Notes: generated by a model not told the origin, from the letters alone. 64,000 nt of DNA from Paraburkholderia kirstenboschensis (GCF_904848585.1 NZ_CAJHCR010000014.1:62001-126000); one strand, 5' to 3'. Counted from the first letter of the stretch, positions 34,113-43,236 are shown. Made by a program: numbers and translations.

Positions 34113-36395
34113 TCACAGAAGCGCCACGACCCGGACATCGCCCTGTTCGGCGGAGGCCACCACCTTCTCGCCGATGCGGCGGAAGGTGATCGACACCGAC
34201 GCGTCACCGACCCGCAGATCGCCAACTTCCAGCCAGTCGATGCCTTCAGGCAGCATGGGCTGCTCGATCAGCACTTCGCGGCGTTCGGCGTCGATCGTGA
34301 TGCCAAGGCACGCCTCCAGCATCATGAACGGCGAACCCGCTGCCCACGCCTGCGGCAGGCAGGCGACCGGATAGGCGGTGGGCGGCTCGCCGCGTCGGCG
34401 TGGGAACCCGCAGAACAGCTCGGGCAGGCGCATGTCGAAATTGACCGCCGCCTGGAACAGCGCCTGCAACAGTCGCACCGCCGCTGCCTTGCCGCCGTAA
34501 TGCGAAAGCCCGCGCGCGCAGATTGCGTTGTCATGCGGCCAGACCGAGCCGTTGTGATACGCCATGGGATTGAAACGCGACTGGCTCGCGGCCAACGTGC
34601 GCACGCCCCAGCCCGTGTGAAACAGCGTGGAGTCGAGCGCGCGCACCACCGCTTCGCCACGCTCACGCGAAGGCAAACCGAAAGCCAGCAGGTGGCCCGC
34701 ATTCGACGCCATCACACGGCACAGCTCGCCGTGACCGTCGAGCGCGATGCCGTAGAAGCCGGACTCTTCCATCCAGTACTTTTCTTCGACGCACTCGCGC
34801 AGTCTCTTCGAACGCGCCTTGTATTGCGCGGCTGCGTCGTGCAGGCCGCGCAGTTTTGCATGGTGGGCCATGGTGTCGAACGCGGCGCTCGCATAAGCCT
34901 GCACCTCGACGAGCGCGATCGGACCATCCGGGAAGCGGCCGTCGGCATGAAACACGGAATCGTGGCTGTCCTTCCAGCCCTGGTTTGCGAGGCCGCCGTC
35001 CGACTCGCGCTGATAGTCGAGCAGCCCATAACGATTCTTGTCGCATACACCCGCGACCCAGCCGGCCGCGCGCTCCAGCGCCGGCCACAGTTCGTCGATC
35101 AGCGCAATGTCGCCCGTGCGAGCCGCATAAGCGCCGGCCAGTACGATAAAGAGCGGCGTGGTGTCGACGCCGCCGTAATACAGTGCGAACGGCACTTCGC
35201 CGGTGGCCGCCATTTCGCCCTTGCGCATCTCGTGCATGATCTTGCCCGGCGCGGCGTCGCGAAACGGCGAGTTCTCGCGTGCCTGATGCTCGGCAAGAAA
35301 ACGCAGCACGCCGGCCGCGAGTTGCGGCTGCAACCAGAGCGTCTGCAACGACGTGATCACGGCATCGCGCCCGAACGGCGTGGAGAACCACGGAATGCCC
35401 GCATACGGATACGGTCCGGTCGCGAGGTCGGTGGTCAGCAGGCCGAGGTCGGCAAGCGAGCGGTCGATCCACGCGTTGAAAAGCGGATTGCTCGAACGCA
35501 CGCGCGCGGTCACGCGCCGCCGTTCGCGCATGACGAGGTGCGCATCGACCAGCGCGGCGCGCACCGCGGCACGGCCGACGCGCGGCCGCTCGGTGTCGAT
35601 CTGCGACATATGCGCTTCGCTCAGCGGATGAGTCGGCGACGACACGCCGGCGCTCGGCGCATCCGGCGTTTGTGCGACCACCTGAACCGCGATCGACAGA
35701 TAGATCGACACGCACGCCTGGGCCGGCAGTTTGATCGTGTAGTCGGCGCGGTCGGCGAACAGCTTGTCGGGCTGCGGCGCGAAAGCGATCTGCACATTGC
35801 GCGCCACGTCGTCGAGGCCGACGTAACCGAGCAACACTTCGTCGTTCTCGACGCGCGGCGCCTCGACGCGCCCCTGGTTCACGCGCTTCAGGCCGCGCAC
35901 CTCGAACATGTCGCGAAAGTCGCTGCCGAAAGAAATGGACAGCGGAACGATCGCGTCGCTCGCGCCGTAGTTGGTGAGTTCGATAGCTTCGTTGAGCACC
36001 GTGCCCGACAGCACGCGCACACGCTCGACGTGGATCACGCCCTCAGGCGTGCTGTCGCCGCCGAGCGGGGGCAACGGACGGTTGGTCAGATGCGCGGTAA
36101 ACGACGTGTTGTCGCTGCTGACGCTGCCCGACAGCAGCGACGGCGCGCGGCCTCCGAACGTGAGACGCAGTTGCGAGAGCACGCGCGTATCGTTGACGAA
36201 CAGGCCGTCGTCGTGTCCGGTGATATCGCCGAGAGGATCGTTGACGATGAAGGTGTCGCCCGACTTCAGCACGTGCTGCGTAGCGCTCGCAACGTTGAGG
36301 TTTTCCGTCGGGATGAATACGCCGTCTGGCTCGGGTTCGCGGTGATCGATTCCGCCCGAGTGGGACAGGCCGCCGAGGGCTTCAGGCTGCTGCAT
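34113..36395 (-). CDS. Amylo-alpha-1,6-glucosidase / glycogen-debranching-type protein
   Basis: A 760-residue protein. Residues ~35-230 are the GDE_N_bis beta domain (TFIVNDPLGDITGHDDGLFVNDTRVLSQ is its signature). Residues ~300-740 form an (alpha/alpha)6 barrel of the GH63/GH133-like class (AGIPWFSTPFGRDAVITSLQ, LANQGWKDSHDSVFHADG, YHNGSVWPHDNAICARGL), with acidic residues in the usual catalytic positions. The family debranches glycogen or hydrolyses related alpha-glucans, in the cytoplasm here as there is no signal peptide. It stands alone, not in a glg or tre operon. Confidence 0.9.
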   Translation of the reverse strand: MQQPEALGGLSHSGGIDHREPEPDGVFIPTENLNVASATQHVLKSGDTFIVNDPLGDITGHDDGLFVNDTRVLSQLRLTFGGRAPSLLSGSVSSDNTSFTAHLTNRPLPPLGGDSTPEGVIHVERVRVLSGTVLNEAIELTNYGASDAIVPLSISFGSDFRDMFEVRGLKRVNQGRVEAPRVENDEVLLGYVGLDDVARNVQIAFAPQPDKLFADRADYTIKLPAQACVSIYLSIAVQVVAQTPDAPSAGVSSPTHPLSEAHMSQIDTERPRVGRAAVRAALVDAHLVMRERRRVTARVRSSNPLFNAWIDRSLADLGLLTTDLATGPYPYAGIPWFSTPFGRDAVITSLQTLWLQPQLAAGVLRFLAEHQARENSPFRDAAPGKIMHEMRKGEMAATGEVPFALYYGGVDTTPLFIVLAGAYAARTGDIALIDELWPALERAAGWVAGVCDKNRYGLLDYQRESDGGLANQGWKDSHDSVFHADGRFPDGPIALVEVQAYASAAFDTMAHHAKLRGLHDAAAQYKARSKRLRECVEEKYWMEESGFYGIALDGHGELCRVMASNAGHLLAFGLPSRERGEAVVRALDSTLFHTGWGVRTLAASQSRFNPMAYHNGSVWPHDNAICARGLSHYGGKAAAVRLLQALFQAAVNFDMRLPELFCGFPRRRGEPPTAYPVACLPQAWAAGSPFMMLEACLGITIDAERREVLIEQPMLPEGIDWLEVGDLRVGDASVSITFRRIGEKVVASAEQGDVRVVALL

Positions 36396-36738
36396 CAGGG
36401 TCGCTCCTATGGTTCGCTGCTGCGTTTCGCTTCACTTGCGGTTGCGGCGGGTGGTGCCCGGTCGCTTCCGATTGTAGAAGGTCTGGTCTCCTCAGACGAA
36501 CTTCTCGCGGGGGAGTTTCGCTTTTTTTCGATGGCACAGGACGTGCAGAGAACTCCGCGTTCCGGCGCGCGTTGCCCACACGTTGTACCCGCAACCTCGC
36601 GCTCGCGTGAGCTTCATGAGTCGCTGCCTTGGGACGCTAACAGCAACAATGTTTTGCTTTGGCCGGGCTGAGTGCGCAGCGGCTCTTCTGCGATACTGAA
36701 TTCGTGTTCTGCTTGCCCGGCGGACACATCGCTGTCTT
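36396..36738. other. Intergenic stretch upstream of the debranching enzyme gene
   Basis: Holds the promoter of the minus-strand debranching gene near its left end. There is a pyrimidine-rich stretch around 36525, but no recognisable gene. The long plus-strand frame opposite the debranching gene runs into this region as a shadow frame. Confidence 0.4.
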
Positions 36739-36766
36739 GGCCCGCCGCGCTTAGGCGGGCCTTTTT
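36739..36766 (+). terminator. Plus-strand rho-independent terminator without an upstream gene
   Basis: GGCCCGCC pairs perfectly with GGCGGGCC around a 7-base loop and is followed by TTTTTAA on the plus strand. No plus-strand gene lies upstream for several kilobases, and a gene starts 30 bases downstream. It may end a small RNA or act as an attenuator in the leader of that gene. Confidence 0.8.
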
Positions 36767-36795
36767 AATCAGCTGGAAGAACAGGAAGAACCCGA

Positions 36796-37197
36796 ATGAA
36801 CGCCTCTCTTGAAACGCTTTTTCCGGACCACGTCCATAGCGAAGACAGCGCCGTCAGTGCGCTGAACCATCAGGACATCGTCGTCGCGCTGTCGGCGGCT
36901 TTGAAGACGCAGGACGTCGCAGTGCTGCACATGCTGTATCCACGCACCGACGCGCGCACGCATCGCAGCCTCGACGCGCTCGTCGACGTATTGCATGGGC
37001 ACGGCCTGCACGAAGTCGCCGATCTGATCGCGCATGAAGCGCACTACCTGCTGTTCAAAGATCCGGTCAAAGCGTGGAAAGCCTTTCACGAAATCCGCAA
37101 CGACTCGCTCGCGATCGGCGTGCATCTCTATTATCACGGTCTCGTTGGCGAAGCGGCGGAACGCGCGCTCGACAAGGACGCGCATCGCAAGGCGTAA
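36796..37197 (+). CDS. Hypothetical helical protein, 133 residues
   Basis: An all-helical cytoplasmic protein rich in His and Leu (HQDIVVALSAALKTQDVAVL, HEVADLIAHEAHYLLFKDP, IGVHLYYHGLVGEAAERAL). The ATG is preceded by AGGAA eight bases upstream. No family recognised. It begins just after the orphan terminator, so its expression may depend on read-through, and it converges on the alpha/beta hydrolase gene. Confidence 0.65.
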   Translation: MNASLETLFPDHVHSEDSAVSALNHQDIVVALSAALKTQDVAVLHMLYPRTDARTHRSLDALVDVLHGHGLHEVADLIAHEAHYLLFKDPVKAWKAFHEIRNDSLAIGVHLYYHGLVGEAAERALDKDAHRKA

Positions 37198-37222
37198 GCA
37201 ATCCGTTTGAAAGATCCGCCGG

Positions 37223-38170
37223 TCATCTGGCGTTCGTCGCGCGAATGAATTCGTCGATGTAACGATTGAAGGCCGATGGATGCGCGAGATTCATGCCGTG
37301 CGACGCGCCGCGCACCGTTTCGCGGCGTGCGTCGGGCAACCACGAGTGCAGCGCGGCCGCAGTGCGCCGAAACATCTCCGGACTTTTTTCGCCGTCTATC
37401 AGCAGCACGGGGCAACGCACCTCGGCGGCTTCCTGCGGCACGTAGGCCGGCAACGGATCGCGCAGTTGCAGCGGCAGCGTGGCCGCGTTGTCGGTTGCCA
37501 TGCGTCGAAAAGCCGGCGTGCTCATCGCCCAGAAACCGGGGCGGCTCACCGAATCCACGAACAATTGTAAGCCCGCCTCCACCTCGCCGGATTCGATTAA
37601 CTGCGCCGCCCGCGCTCGCAACGCATTCACCGTTTCCGGCACGGTTGCGGGCGGGCGTCCGGCTATCTGCAACGGCCCGCCCGGATCGGCGAGGGTCAAG
37701 GTGCGTACGTGCTGCGGGTGGCGGCGCGCGGAATGAAACGCAACGCAGCCGCCGCGCGAATGACCGACCACGTGGGCCGCTCCCATGCCGAAACGCTCGA
37801 TGAACTGCGCGACCTGATCCGCATGCGCGCTCCAGCTGAACGGCGCGCCAGGCTCGGTATCGGTCATCGGCCAATAGTGCGTGAGACTCACCGCTACGCA
37901 ACGGTAATGCTTCGAAAGGCCGGCGAGTTGCGGCTGCCAGTAACGGTAATCGCACAGGGAGCCGTGCACGAACAGCAGCAATTCGCCCTCGCCAGCCTCG
38001 ACATAGGGCATGCGCAAACCGCCTTGCAGTTCGATGAAGGAAGCCGAAGCAACGGAGGAAGCCGAAACGGATCGATTCACGGATGGTTCGCGACCGCGCC
38101 GCAACGCCGGTCGGATGAATTGAGTAGGCGGATCGAGCGCTTGCAGGAATCTGCAAGCGCAACGCGACAT
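37223..38170 (-). CDS. Alpha/beta-fold hydrolase
   Basis: A 315-residue frame; the true start may be a GTG about 30 codons in (VNRSVSASS), since the conserved domain begins at FIELQGGLRMPYVEAGEG. The oxyanion-hole HGS, nucleophile elbow GHSRGG, acid in LLIDGEKSPEM and catalytic GASHGMN are all present. It belongs to the large hydrolase_6/haloperoxidase-like group; substrate unknown. It is downstream of the mreB-like gene on the same strand after 108 bases. Confidence 0.85.
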   Translation of the reverse strand: MSRCACRFLQALDPPTQFIRPALRRGREPSVNRSVSASSVASASFIELQGGLRMPYVEAGEGELLLFVHGSLCDYRYWQPQLAGLSKHYRCVAVSLTHYWPMTDTEPGAPFSWSAHADQVAQFIERFGMGAAHVVGHSRGGCVAFHSARRHPQHVRTLTLADPGGPLQIAGRPPATVPETVNALRARAAQLIESGEVEAGLQLFVDSVSRPGFWAMSTPAFRRMATDNAATLPLQLRDPLPAYVPQEAAEVRCPVLLIDGEKSPEMFRRTAAALHSWLPDARRETVRGASHGMNLAHPSAFNRYIDEFIRATNAR

Positions 38171-38278
38171 GTATTGTCACATAGCCGCATCATGCGCGTG
38201 CCGGTCGATACGTTCGCGGCTGGCGCGCTGCGCGAAACGCCTGCGTTGCGCGAAAGAACGCGGCAGGCTACGGTCAAC

Positions 38279-39331
38279 TCACTCGTAAGCGAACTCTTCC
38301 AGCAAGCCGGCGGCGGCTGCCGCGCCCGCGCCGCGCACCGCGCACGTGAGCGGCTCGTCGGCCACGCGCACCTCAAGGCCGATCTCGTTCGAGAGGCGCC
38401 GCTCCAGATTCGCGAGCAGCGCACCGCCGCCCGTGAGCACGATGCCGTTGTGCGCGATGTCGGTGGCGAGTTCGGCGGGCGCCATTTCCAGCCCGCGCTT
38501 CACGGCGCCGATCACCTGGCGCAGCGGTCCTTCTATCGCGTCGGCAATATCGTGATTGCTCAGTTGCACCGTGCGCGGCAAACCGTCGTCGACGCTGCGC
38601 CCGGTCGCGTTCATGTGCTCGGCCGGCACATCGCGCACAGCCGAACCGATGTTCTTCTTCACATGCTCGGCGGTTTGCTCGCCGAGCAGCACGCCATAGA
38701 GATTGCGCACGTAACTGATGATCGCCATGTCGAAGGTGTCGCCGCCCACGCGGATCGAGCCGCTATACGCGGTGCCGCCGAGCGTGATCACGCCGACTTC
38801 CGTGGTGCCGCCGCCGATATCGACGACCATCGAGCCGGTCGCATCGGACACCGGCAAACCCGCGCCGACAGCCGACGCCAGCGATTCGCCGATCAGACTC
38901 ACCTTCCATGCGCCGGCCGCGACAGCCGCTTCCTTGATCGCGCGACGTTCGACCTGAGTCGCGCTCGCCGGCACGCACAGCGTGAATGCTGCGCGCCGGC
39001 TGAACAATTGCCGCGGACGTGCCATATCGACGAACTGCCGGATCATGTGCTCCGCGGCTGAGAAGTTGGCGATCACGCCATGACGCATGGGCCTTACGGC
39101 TTCCAGATTGCGCGGCGCCCGGCCGAGAAGCTGGCGCGCCTCGGCGCCCACCGCCGTGACGCGTTTTGGGCCGGTTGAGTGATCTTTCTCGAAGCAGACA
39201 ACCGACGGCTGATTCAGCACGATGCCGCCGTCGTCGGTGTAAATGAGGGTATTGGCCGTGCCGAGGTCTACCGTCACGGCCTGGCGGAACAGTCGGTCGA
39301 AAAGCGGGTGATGCGGCGTCGGTCTGGCCAT
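38279..39331 (-). CDS. MreB-family actin-like protein, orphan paralogue
   Basis: A 350-residue bacterial actin homologue. Phosphate loops are intact: TVDLGTANTLIY (phosphate 1), SMVVDIGGGTTEVGVI (phosphate 2) and GIVLTGGGALLANL (adenosine motif), and the N-terminal basic/hydrophobic stretch HHPLFDRLFRQ could touch the membrane. The canonical E-E-P-M-A-A-A-I-G segment reads G-E-S-L-A-S-A-V-G, so the active-site region has diverged. It is not next to mreCD, pbp2 or rodA, as the housekeeping mreB is, so it is probably a second copy with a specialised role. Confidence 0.88.
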   Translation of the reverse strand: MARPTPHHPLFDRLFRQAVTVDLGTANTLIYTDDGGIVLNQPSVVCFEKDHSTGPKRVTAVGAEARQLLGRAPRNLEAVRPMRHGVIANFSAAEHMIRQFVDMARPRQLFSRRAAFTLCVPASATQVERRAIKEAAVAAGAWKVSLIGESLASAVGAGLPVSDATGSMVVDIGGGTTEVGVITLGGTAYSGSIRVGGDTFDMAIISYVRNLYGVLLGEQTAEHVKKNIGSAVRDVPAEHMNATGRSVDDGLPRTVQLSNHDIADAIEGPLRQVIGAVKRGLEMAPAELATDIAHNGIVLTGGGALLANLERRLSNEIGLEVRVADEPLTCAVRGAGAAAAAGLLEEFAYE

Positions 39332-39344
39332 AAGAAGGCTCTGT

Positions 39345-39410
39345 TGTGTCGCTCAGTAGCGTCGCCTGGTGGCGTCGCTCAGTTGCGTCGCTAGTTTGCG
39401 TCGTTAGCGC
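39345..39410. repeat. Five imperfect 12-13-base repeats upstream of the mreB-like gene
   Basis: Units of the form T-x-GCGTCGCTCAG recur five times (TGTCGCTCAG, AGCGTCGCCTGG, GGCGTCGCTCAG, TGCGTCGCTAG, TGCGTCGTTAG). They lie 14-80 bases upstream of the start codon, in the promoter or leader of the gene. Confidence 0.65.
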
Positions 39411-39555
39411 CCATGCACGACAGCGTGAAAAGTGCGCCCCCGGTCACCCCTGCCGTGGGCACTGCGCAGTCCCGCGGCCGGCGTGATTTTCGTGCTATGA
39501 GCAGTTAACGGCAAACAGATCGATATCTTTAGGGCCGCTTTTCAAACGAGCCGTA

Positions 39556-40215
39556 TCATTCGCGCGACAAAGCGCCCAGCGTGCGCTCCAACGCCTGCTC
39601 GCCGAGCGCGACGCCGTCCGCGCTGATCGTGTGGCCGACGCCCGGCAACGCATAGGCGTCGACGGTGTAGCCGGCCGCGCTGAACGCGTCGGCGGCGTAT
39701 TCGAGCTCCTGCACTGGGATCACCTCGTCTTCCTCGCCGTGAATCAACGTGAGCGGTGTGCCGTTATTCGCGGTGACGGGCGAAGCGAGCCGCCCCGAGT
39801 AGGCGACGACGCATGCGGCGCCCTCCGCGCTCGTTGCCGCATGATGCAGCGCCATGATGGAACCTTGCGAAAAGCCGACGAGCGCAAGCCGTCCGAAAGC
39901 AAGCTGCCAATGCGCGAGTTCAGCCTCGAGCATGCGGCGCAGGGCTGCGTAGGCCGTCGCCGCGCGCGCTTCGCGGTTGCCTTCGCTAATGTCACGCAAA
40001 CTGAACCACTGACGCCCGCCGAAACCGCCATCGAACGGATCGGTGCCGTCGAGCGACGTAAAGGCGACATCGGGCAAACGCTCGCTCCAAATATCTGCGA
40101 GCGGCATCAGATCGCGCGCGTTGCTGCCCACGCCGTGCATCAGCACTACCAGTCCCTTGGCAGGCGCAGTCAGTGGCGCGCGCCGCCAGCCGTGTTCGAA
40201 TTGCTCCCAGGCCAT
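39556..40215 (-). CDS. Carboxylesterase/phospholipase family serine hydrolase
   Basis: A 219-residue abhydrolase_2-type esterase like YpfH. GLVVLMHGVGSNARDLMPLA is the family N-terminus, GFSQGSIMAL holds the nucleophile, LIHGEEDEVIPV the acid and PGVGHTIS the base. It probably cleaves short-chain acyl esters in the cytoplasm. It is upstream of the mreB-like gene on the same strand, separated by the repeat region. Confidence 0.9.
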   Translation of the reverse strand: MAWEQFEHGWRRAPLTAPAKGLVVLMHGVGSNARDLMPLADIWSERLPDVAFTSLDGTDPFDGGFGGRQWFSLRDISEGNREARAATAYAALRRMLEAELAHWQLAFGRLALVGFSQGSIMALHHAATSAEGAACVVAYSGRLASPVTANNGTPLTLIHGEEDEVIPVQELEYAADAFSAAGYTVDAYALPGVGHTISADGVALGEQALERTLGALSRE

Positions 40216-40581
40216 ATTGCGTTCCTTTGCTCTCTTTGAATTGCGGTTGATGGCGGCCGCCTGCTACATCGCAAACTGCGGCAAGATGCAGTCCGGTTCG
40301 GCCCTAGCCGCGAGCATACGCTGTCGGCTTTGCTCGTGCCGCGTCGGCTTGCGCGCGTCGGCGACGTCGAAAGATGAATACAGGTATCCTTTTGCGAGCA
40401 TCCAGCGGGCCCGCGTCACTGTGTGTCGTTGGCTGTCGCTGGCTGTCGCCGCATGTCGCATGAGCGGCGCATTGGCGGCGCATTGGCGACACGTTAGCGA
40501 CACACAATCGACGCATGCCCACGCAGCAGCGCGGGCGTACCGGCGCGCGAGGTCCGTGGCACATCGATCCGGGAGAATGTC
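40216..40581. other. Divergent region between the esterase and the EmrB-type transporter
   Basis: A 366-base interval between divergent genes. It holds the repeat/hairpin block at 40421-40506 and otherwise no gene that I can support. Confidence 0.45.
40421..40506. repeat. Two families of short tandem repeats facing each other
   Basis: On the left, about four 10-base units around TGTCGCTGGC. On the right, 11-base units GCGGCGCATTG (twice) and GCGACACGTTA. The outer ends (GTGTGTCG and CGACACAC) are inverted repeats of each other, so the block can fold into a long imperfect hairpin. It ends 76 bases before the start of the transporter gene. Confidence 0.6.
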
Positions 40582-42168
40582 TTGAGCCAACCACCGTCCG
40601 CAGCGTCTTCTGCGCCTGCGTCCGCTCCACCCGCCCCTCCGCCGCCTCTGCAAGGCGGGCAACTGGTGCTCGCGACCATTGCCGTCGCGCTCGCCACATT
40701 CATGAACGTGCTCGACACGTCGATTGCGAACGTCGCCATTCCGACCATTTCGGGCAACCTGGGCGTTTCCGTCGACGAGGGCACCTGGGTCATCACCGTG
40801 TTCGCCGCGGCCAATGCCGTTTCGATTCCGCTCACCGGCTGGCTCACGCAGCGCATCGGCCAGGTGAAGCTGTTTGTCGGCGCGATCCTGATGTTCGTGC
40901 TCGCCTCGTGGCTGTGCGGCATTGCGCCGACGCTGCCCATACTGCTGCTCGCGCGGGTTTTCCAGGGCGCGGTGGCCGGCCCGCTGATTCCGCTTTCGCA
41001 AGCCATTCTGCTCGGCTCGTATCCAAAGGAGAAAGCGTCGACCGCGCTCGCGCTATGGGCGATGACCGCCACCGTCGGTCCGATCGCTGGCCCGGCGCTC
41101 GGCGGCTGGATCACCGACAGCTACAGCTGGTCATGGATTTTCTACATCAACATCCCGGTGGGCCTGTTCGCCGCCGGCGTCACGTGGATGATCTATCGCA
41201 CTCGCGAGTCGCCCACCCGCAAGCCGCCAATCGACGTGGTCGGGCTCGGCCTGCTGATCACGTGGGTGGCTTCGCTGCAGATCATGCTCGACAAGGGCAA
41301 GGATCTCGACTGGTTCGCGTCGCCGGTCATCGTGATCCTCGGCATTACCGCGCTTATCAGCTTCGCATTCTTTCTCGTGTGGGAATTGACAGAAGAGAAC
41401 CCGATCGTCGATTTGCGGCTTTTTCAGCAGCGTAACTTTCTCGGCGGCACGATTGCCATTTCAGTTGCGTATGGCGTCTTTTTCGGCAATCTCGTGTTGT
41501 TGCCGCAGTGGATGCAGGAGTACCTGAATTACCGCTCGGTCGACGCGGGTCTCGTCACCGCGCCGCTCGGGATTTTCGCCGTGATTCTCGCGCCGGTAAT
41601 GGGCCGCGTGCTGCCGCGCTCGGACGCGCGCATCATCGCGACGATGGCTTTCGTCGGCTTCGCGATCGTCTTCTATATGCGCTCGAAGTACGTGATTGAA
41701 ATCGACACCTGGCACCTCGTGATACCGACGCTATTGCAAGGCATTCCAATGGCGCTCTTCTTCGTGCCGCTGACGTCGATCATTCTCTCCGGCCAGCCGC
41801 CCAGCAAGATTCCGGCGGCGGCCGGCCTGTCGAACTTCGCTCGCGTGTTTTGCGGCGCGGTGGGTACTTCGGTTGCGGGCAATGCCTGGAACAACCGCAC
41901 GGTGCTGCATCATGAAAGGCTCACCGAACGCGCTTCCGTGAACAACCCGGTGTTCAACCAGCAGATCGATTCGACGCAGTCGCTGCTGCATATGAACACG
42001 CAATCGGCGCACGCACTATTCGATTTCACTGTGAATACGCAGGCGGCGATGATGGGCCTGAACGACATCTTCTTTGTATCGGCGGTCATCTTCATTCTGA
42101 TCATTCCGCTGATCTGGATCACTCGACCCGCGAAGGGCGGCAGTCAGGACGCAGCCGGCGCGCATTGA
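40582..42168 (+). CDS. EmrB/QacA-type DHA2 drug:proton antiporter
   Basis: A 528-residue, 14-helix MFS protein. The TTG start is chosen because GGGAGA sits correctly before it. DHA2 motifs are clear: ATFMNVLDTSIANVAIPTI in helix 1, LTGWLTQRIGQVKLFVG (motif A), and LWAMTATVGPIAGPALGGWI (motif C of antiporters). EmrB proteins normally work with EmrA and an outer-membrane channel, but no such gene is adjacent. The N-terminal Pro/Ala run is a species-type extension. An inverted repeat follows the stop. Confidence 0.93.
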   Translation: MSQPPSAASSAPASAPPAPPPPLQGGQLVLATIAVALATFMNVLDTSIANVAIPTISGNLGVSVDEGTWVITVFAAANAVSIPLTGWLTQRIGQVKLFVGAILMFVLASWLCGIAPTLPILLLARVFQGAVAGPLIPLSQAILLGSYPKEKASTALALWAMTATVGPIAGPALGGWITDSYSWSWIFYINIPVGLFAAGVTWMIYRTRESPTRKPPIDVVGLGLLITWVASLQIMLDKGKDLDWFASPVIVILGITALISFAFFLVWELTEENPIVDLRLFQQRNFLGGTIAISVAYGVFFGNLVLLPQWMQEYLNYRSVDAGLVTAPLGIFAVILAPVMGRVLPRSDARIIATMAFVGFAIVFYMRSKYVIEIDTWHLVIPTLLQGIPMALFFVPLTSIILSGQPPSKIPAAAGLSNFARVFCGAVGTSVAGNAWNNRTVLHHERLTERASVNNPVFNQQIDSTQSLLHMNTQSAHALFDFTVNTQAAMMGLNDIFFVSAVIFILIIPLIWITRPAKGGSQDAAGAH

Positions 42169-42174
42169 CGGCAG

Positions 42175-42218
42175 CGCGGGCGCCGCTGCGGCTCTCGAAG
42201 CTCCGCGCGGCGCCCGCG
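42175..42218 (+). terminator. GC-rich inverted repeat after the EmrB-type gene, terminator-like
   Basis: CGCGGGCGCCGC (42175-42186) and GCGGCGCCCGCG (42207-42218) pair perfectly over 12 bases with a 20-base loop, seven bases after the stop. No T run follows, so it may be a weak terminator or an mRNA 3'-end protector. Confidence 0.55.
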
Positions 42219-42273
42219 TCAACACATTGCGGATGCTTGCCAGTAGAATCGCGGCTCCACAGGGTTGAGCCTC

Positions 42274-43188
42274 ATGAACTACGCATCCATCCTCGAACAG
42301 ATCCATCGCGACTTGCGGCCTTTCCTCGGCACCGGCAAAGTCGCCGATTACATTCCGCAACTTGCGACGGTCCCCGCCGACAGCTTCGGCATGGCGATCG
42401 TCACTGCATCCGGCGAAGTATTCACCACCGGCGAAGCGGACACGCGTTTTTCCATTCAAAGCATTTCGAAGCTATTCGCCTGCACAATGGCGTTCCGGCT
42501 GCTCGACGACGAGTTGTGGCAGCGTGTCGGTCGCGAACCGTCGGGCAACGCCTTTAATTCACTGGTTCAACTGGAAGCGGAGCACGGCAAGCCACGCAAT
42601 CCGTTCATCAATGCGGGCGCATTGATCGTCACCGACGTGCTGTGCCGGCGCTTTGTGCAGGCGGAAACCGCGCTCGTCGAATTCATGCGGCGCTTAACAG
42701 GCGAAACGAGCATCGACTACGATTTGAGCGTCGCCCAATCGGAGTTGCAGCACGCCCACCGCAATCGCGCGATGGCGCATTTCATGGCGAGCTTCGGCAA
42801 TATGGAAATGCCGCCGGAGGTCGTGGTCGATGCGTATTGCCGCCAATGCGCGATTTCCATGAGCTGCGTTGAACTCGCGAAAGCGGCACTGTTCCTGACC
42901 AATCATGGCGTGGCGCAGTCCACTGACGAGCGCATTCTCGACACCAGTTCCGCGAAACGTCTTTCCGCCCTGATGCTAACGTGCGGCACTTACGACGCAG
43001 CCGGCGATTTCGTTTACCGTGTCGGCTTGCCTGCTAAGAGCGGCGTGGGCGGGGGAATCGTCGCGGTGTTGCCCGGAGAAATGGCAGTGTGCGTGTGGTC
43101 GCCCGGGCTCGATGCGAATGGCAATTCACTCGCCGGAGTTCTCGCACTCGAATGGTTGACGACCTATACGGGCCAGTCAATTTTCTAA
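42274..43188 (+). CDS. glsA: Glutaminase (serine-type, GlsA/GlsB family)
   Basis: A 304-residue glutaminase, the usual length for the bacterial enzyme; the ATG at 42274 is preferred over a TTG three codons upstream. The active-site S-x-x-K reads SIQSISKLFA, and conserved stretches NPFINAGALIVTD, SFGNMEMPPEVVVDAYCRQCA and PAKSGVGGGIVAVLPGEMAVCVWSP are present. It hydrolyses glutamine to glutamate and ammonia in the cytoplasm, supporting nitrogen balance and acid tolerance. Confidence 0.95.
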   Translation: MNYASILEQIHRDLRPFLGTGKVADYIPQLATVPADSFGMAIVTASGEVFTTGEADTRFSIQSISKLFACTMAFRLLDDELWQRVGREPSGNAFNSLVQLEAEHGKPRNPFINAGALIVTDVLCRRFVQAETALVEFMRRLTGETSIDYDLSVAQSELQHAHRNRAMAHFMASFGNMEMPPEVVVDAYCRQCAISMSCVELAKAALFLTNHGVAQSTDERILDTSSAKRLSALMLTCGTYDAAGDFVYRVGLPAKSGVGGGIVAVLPGEMAVCVWSPGLDANGNSLAGVLALEWLTTYTGQSIF

Positions 43189-43236
43189 TTGAGAATGAGC
43201 GGCAGCGCACAGACATTCGTGGTGAATTAACGCATT

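Noticed and set aside
34500-36671. Long plus-strand open frame (over 700 codons) opposite the debranching enzyme gene
   Set aside because: It is rich in Arg/His/Ala with no domain pattern, and mirrors the minus-strand gene in a frame kept open by high GC at codon position three.
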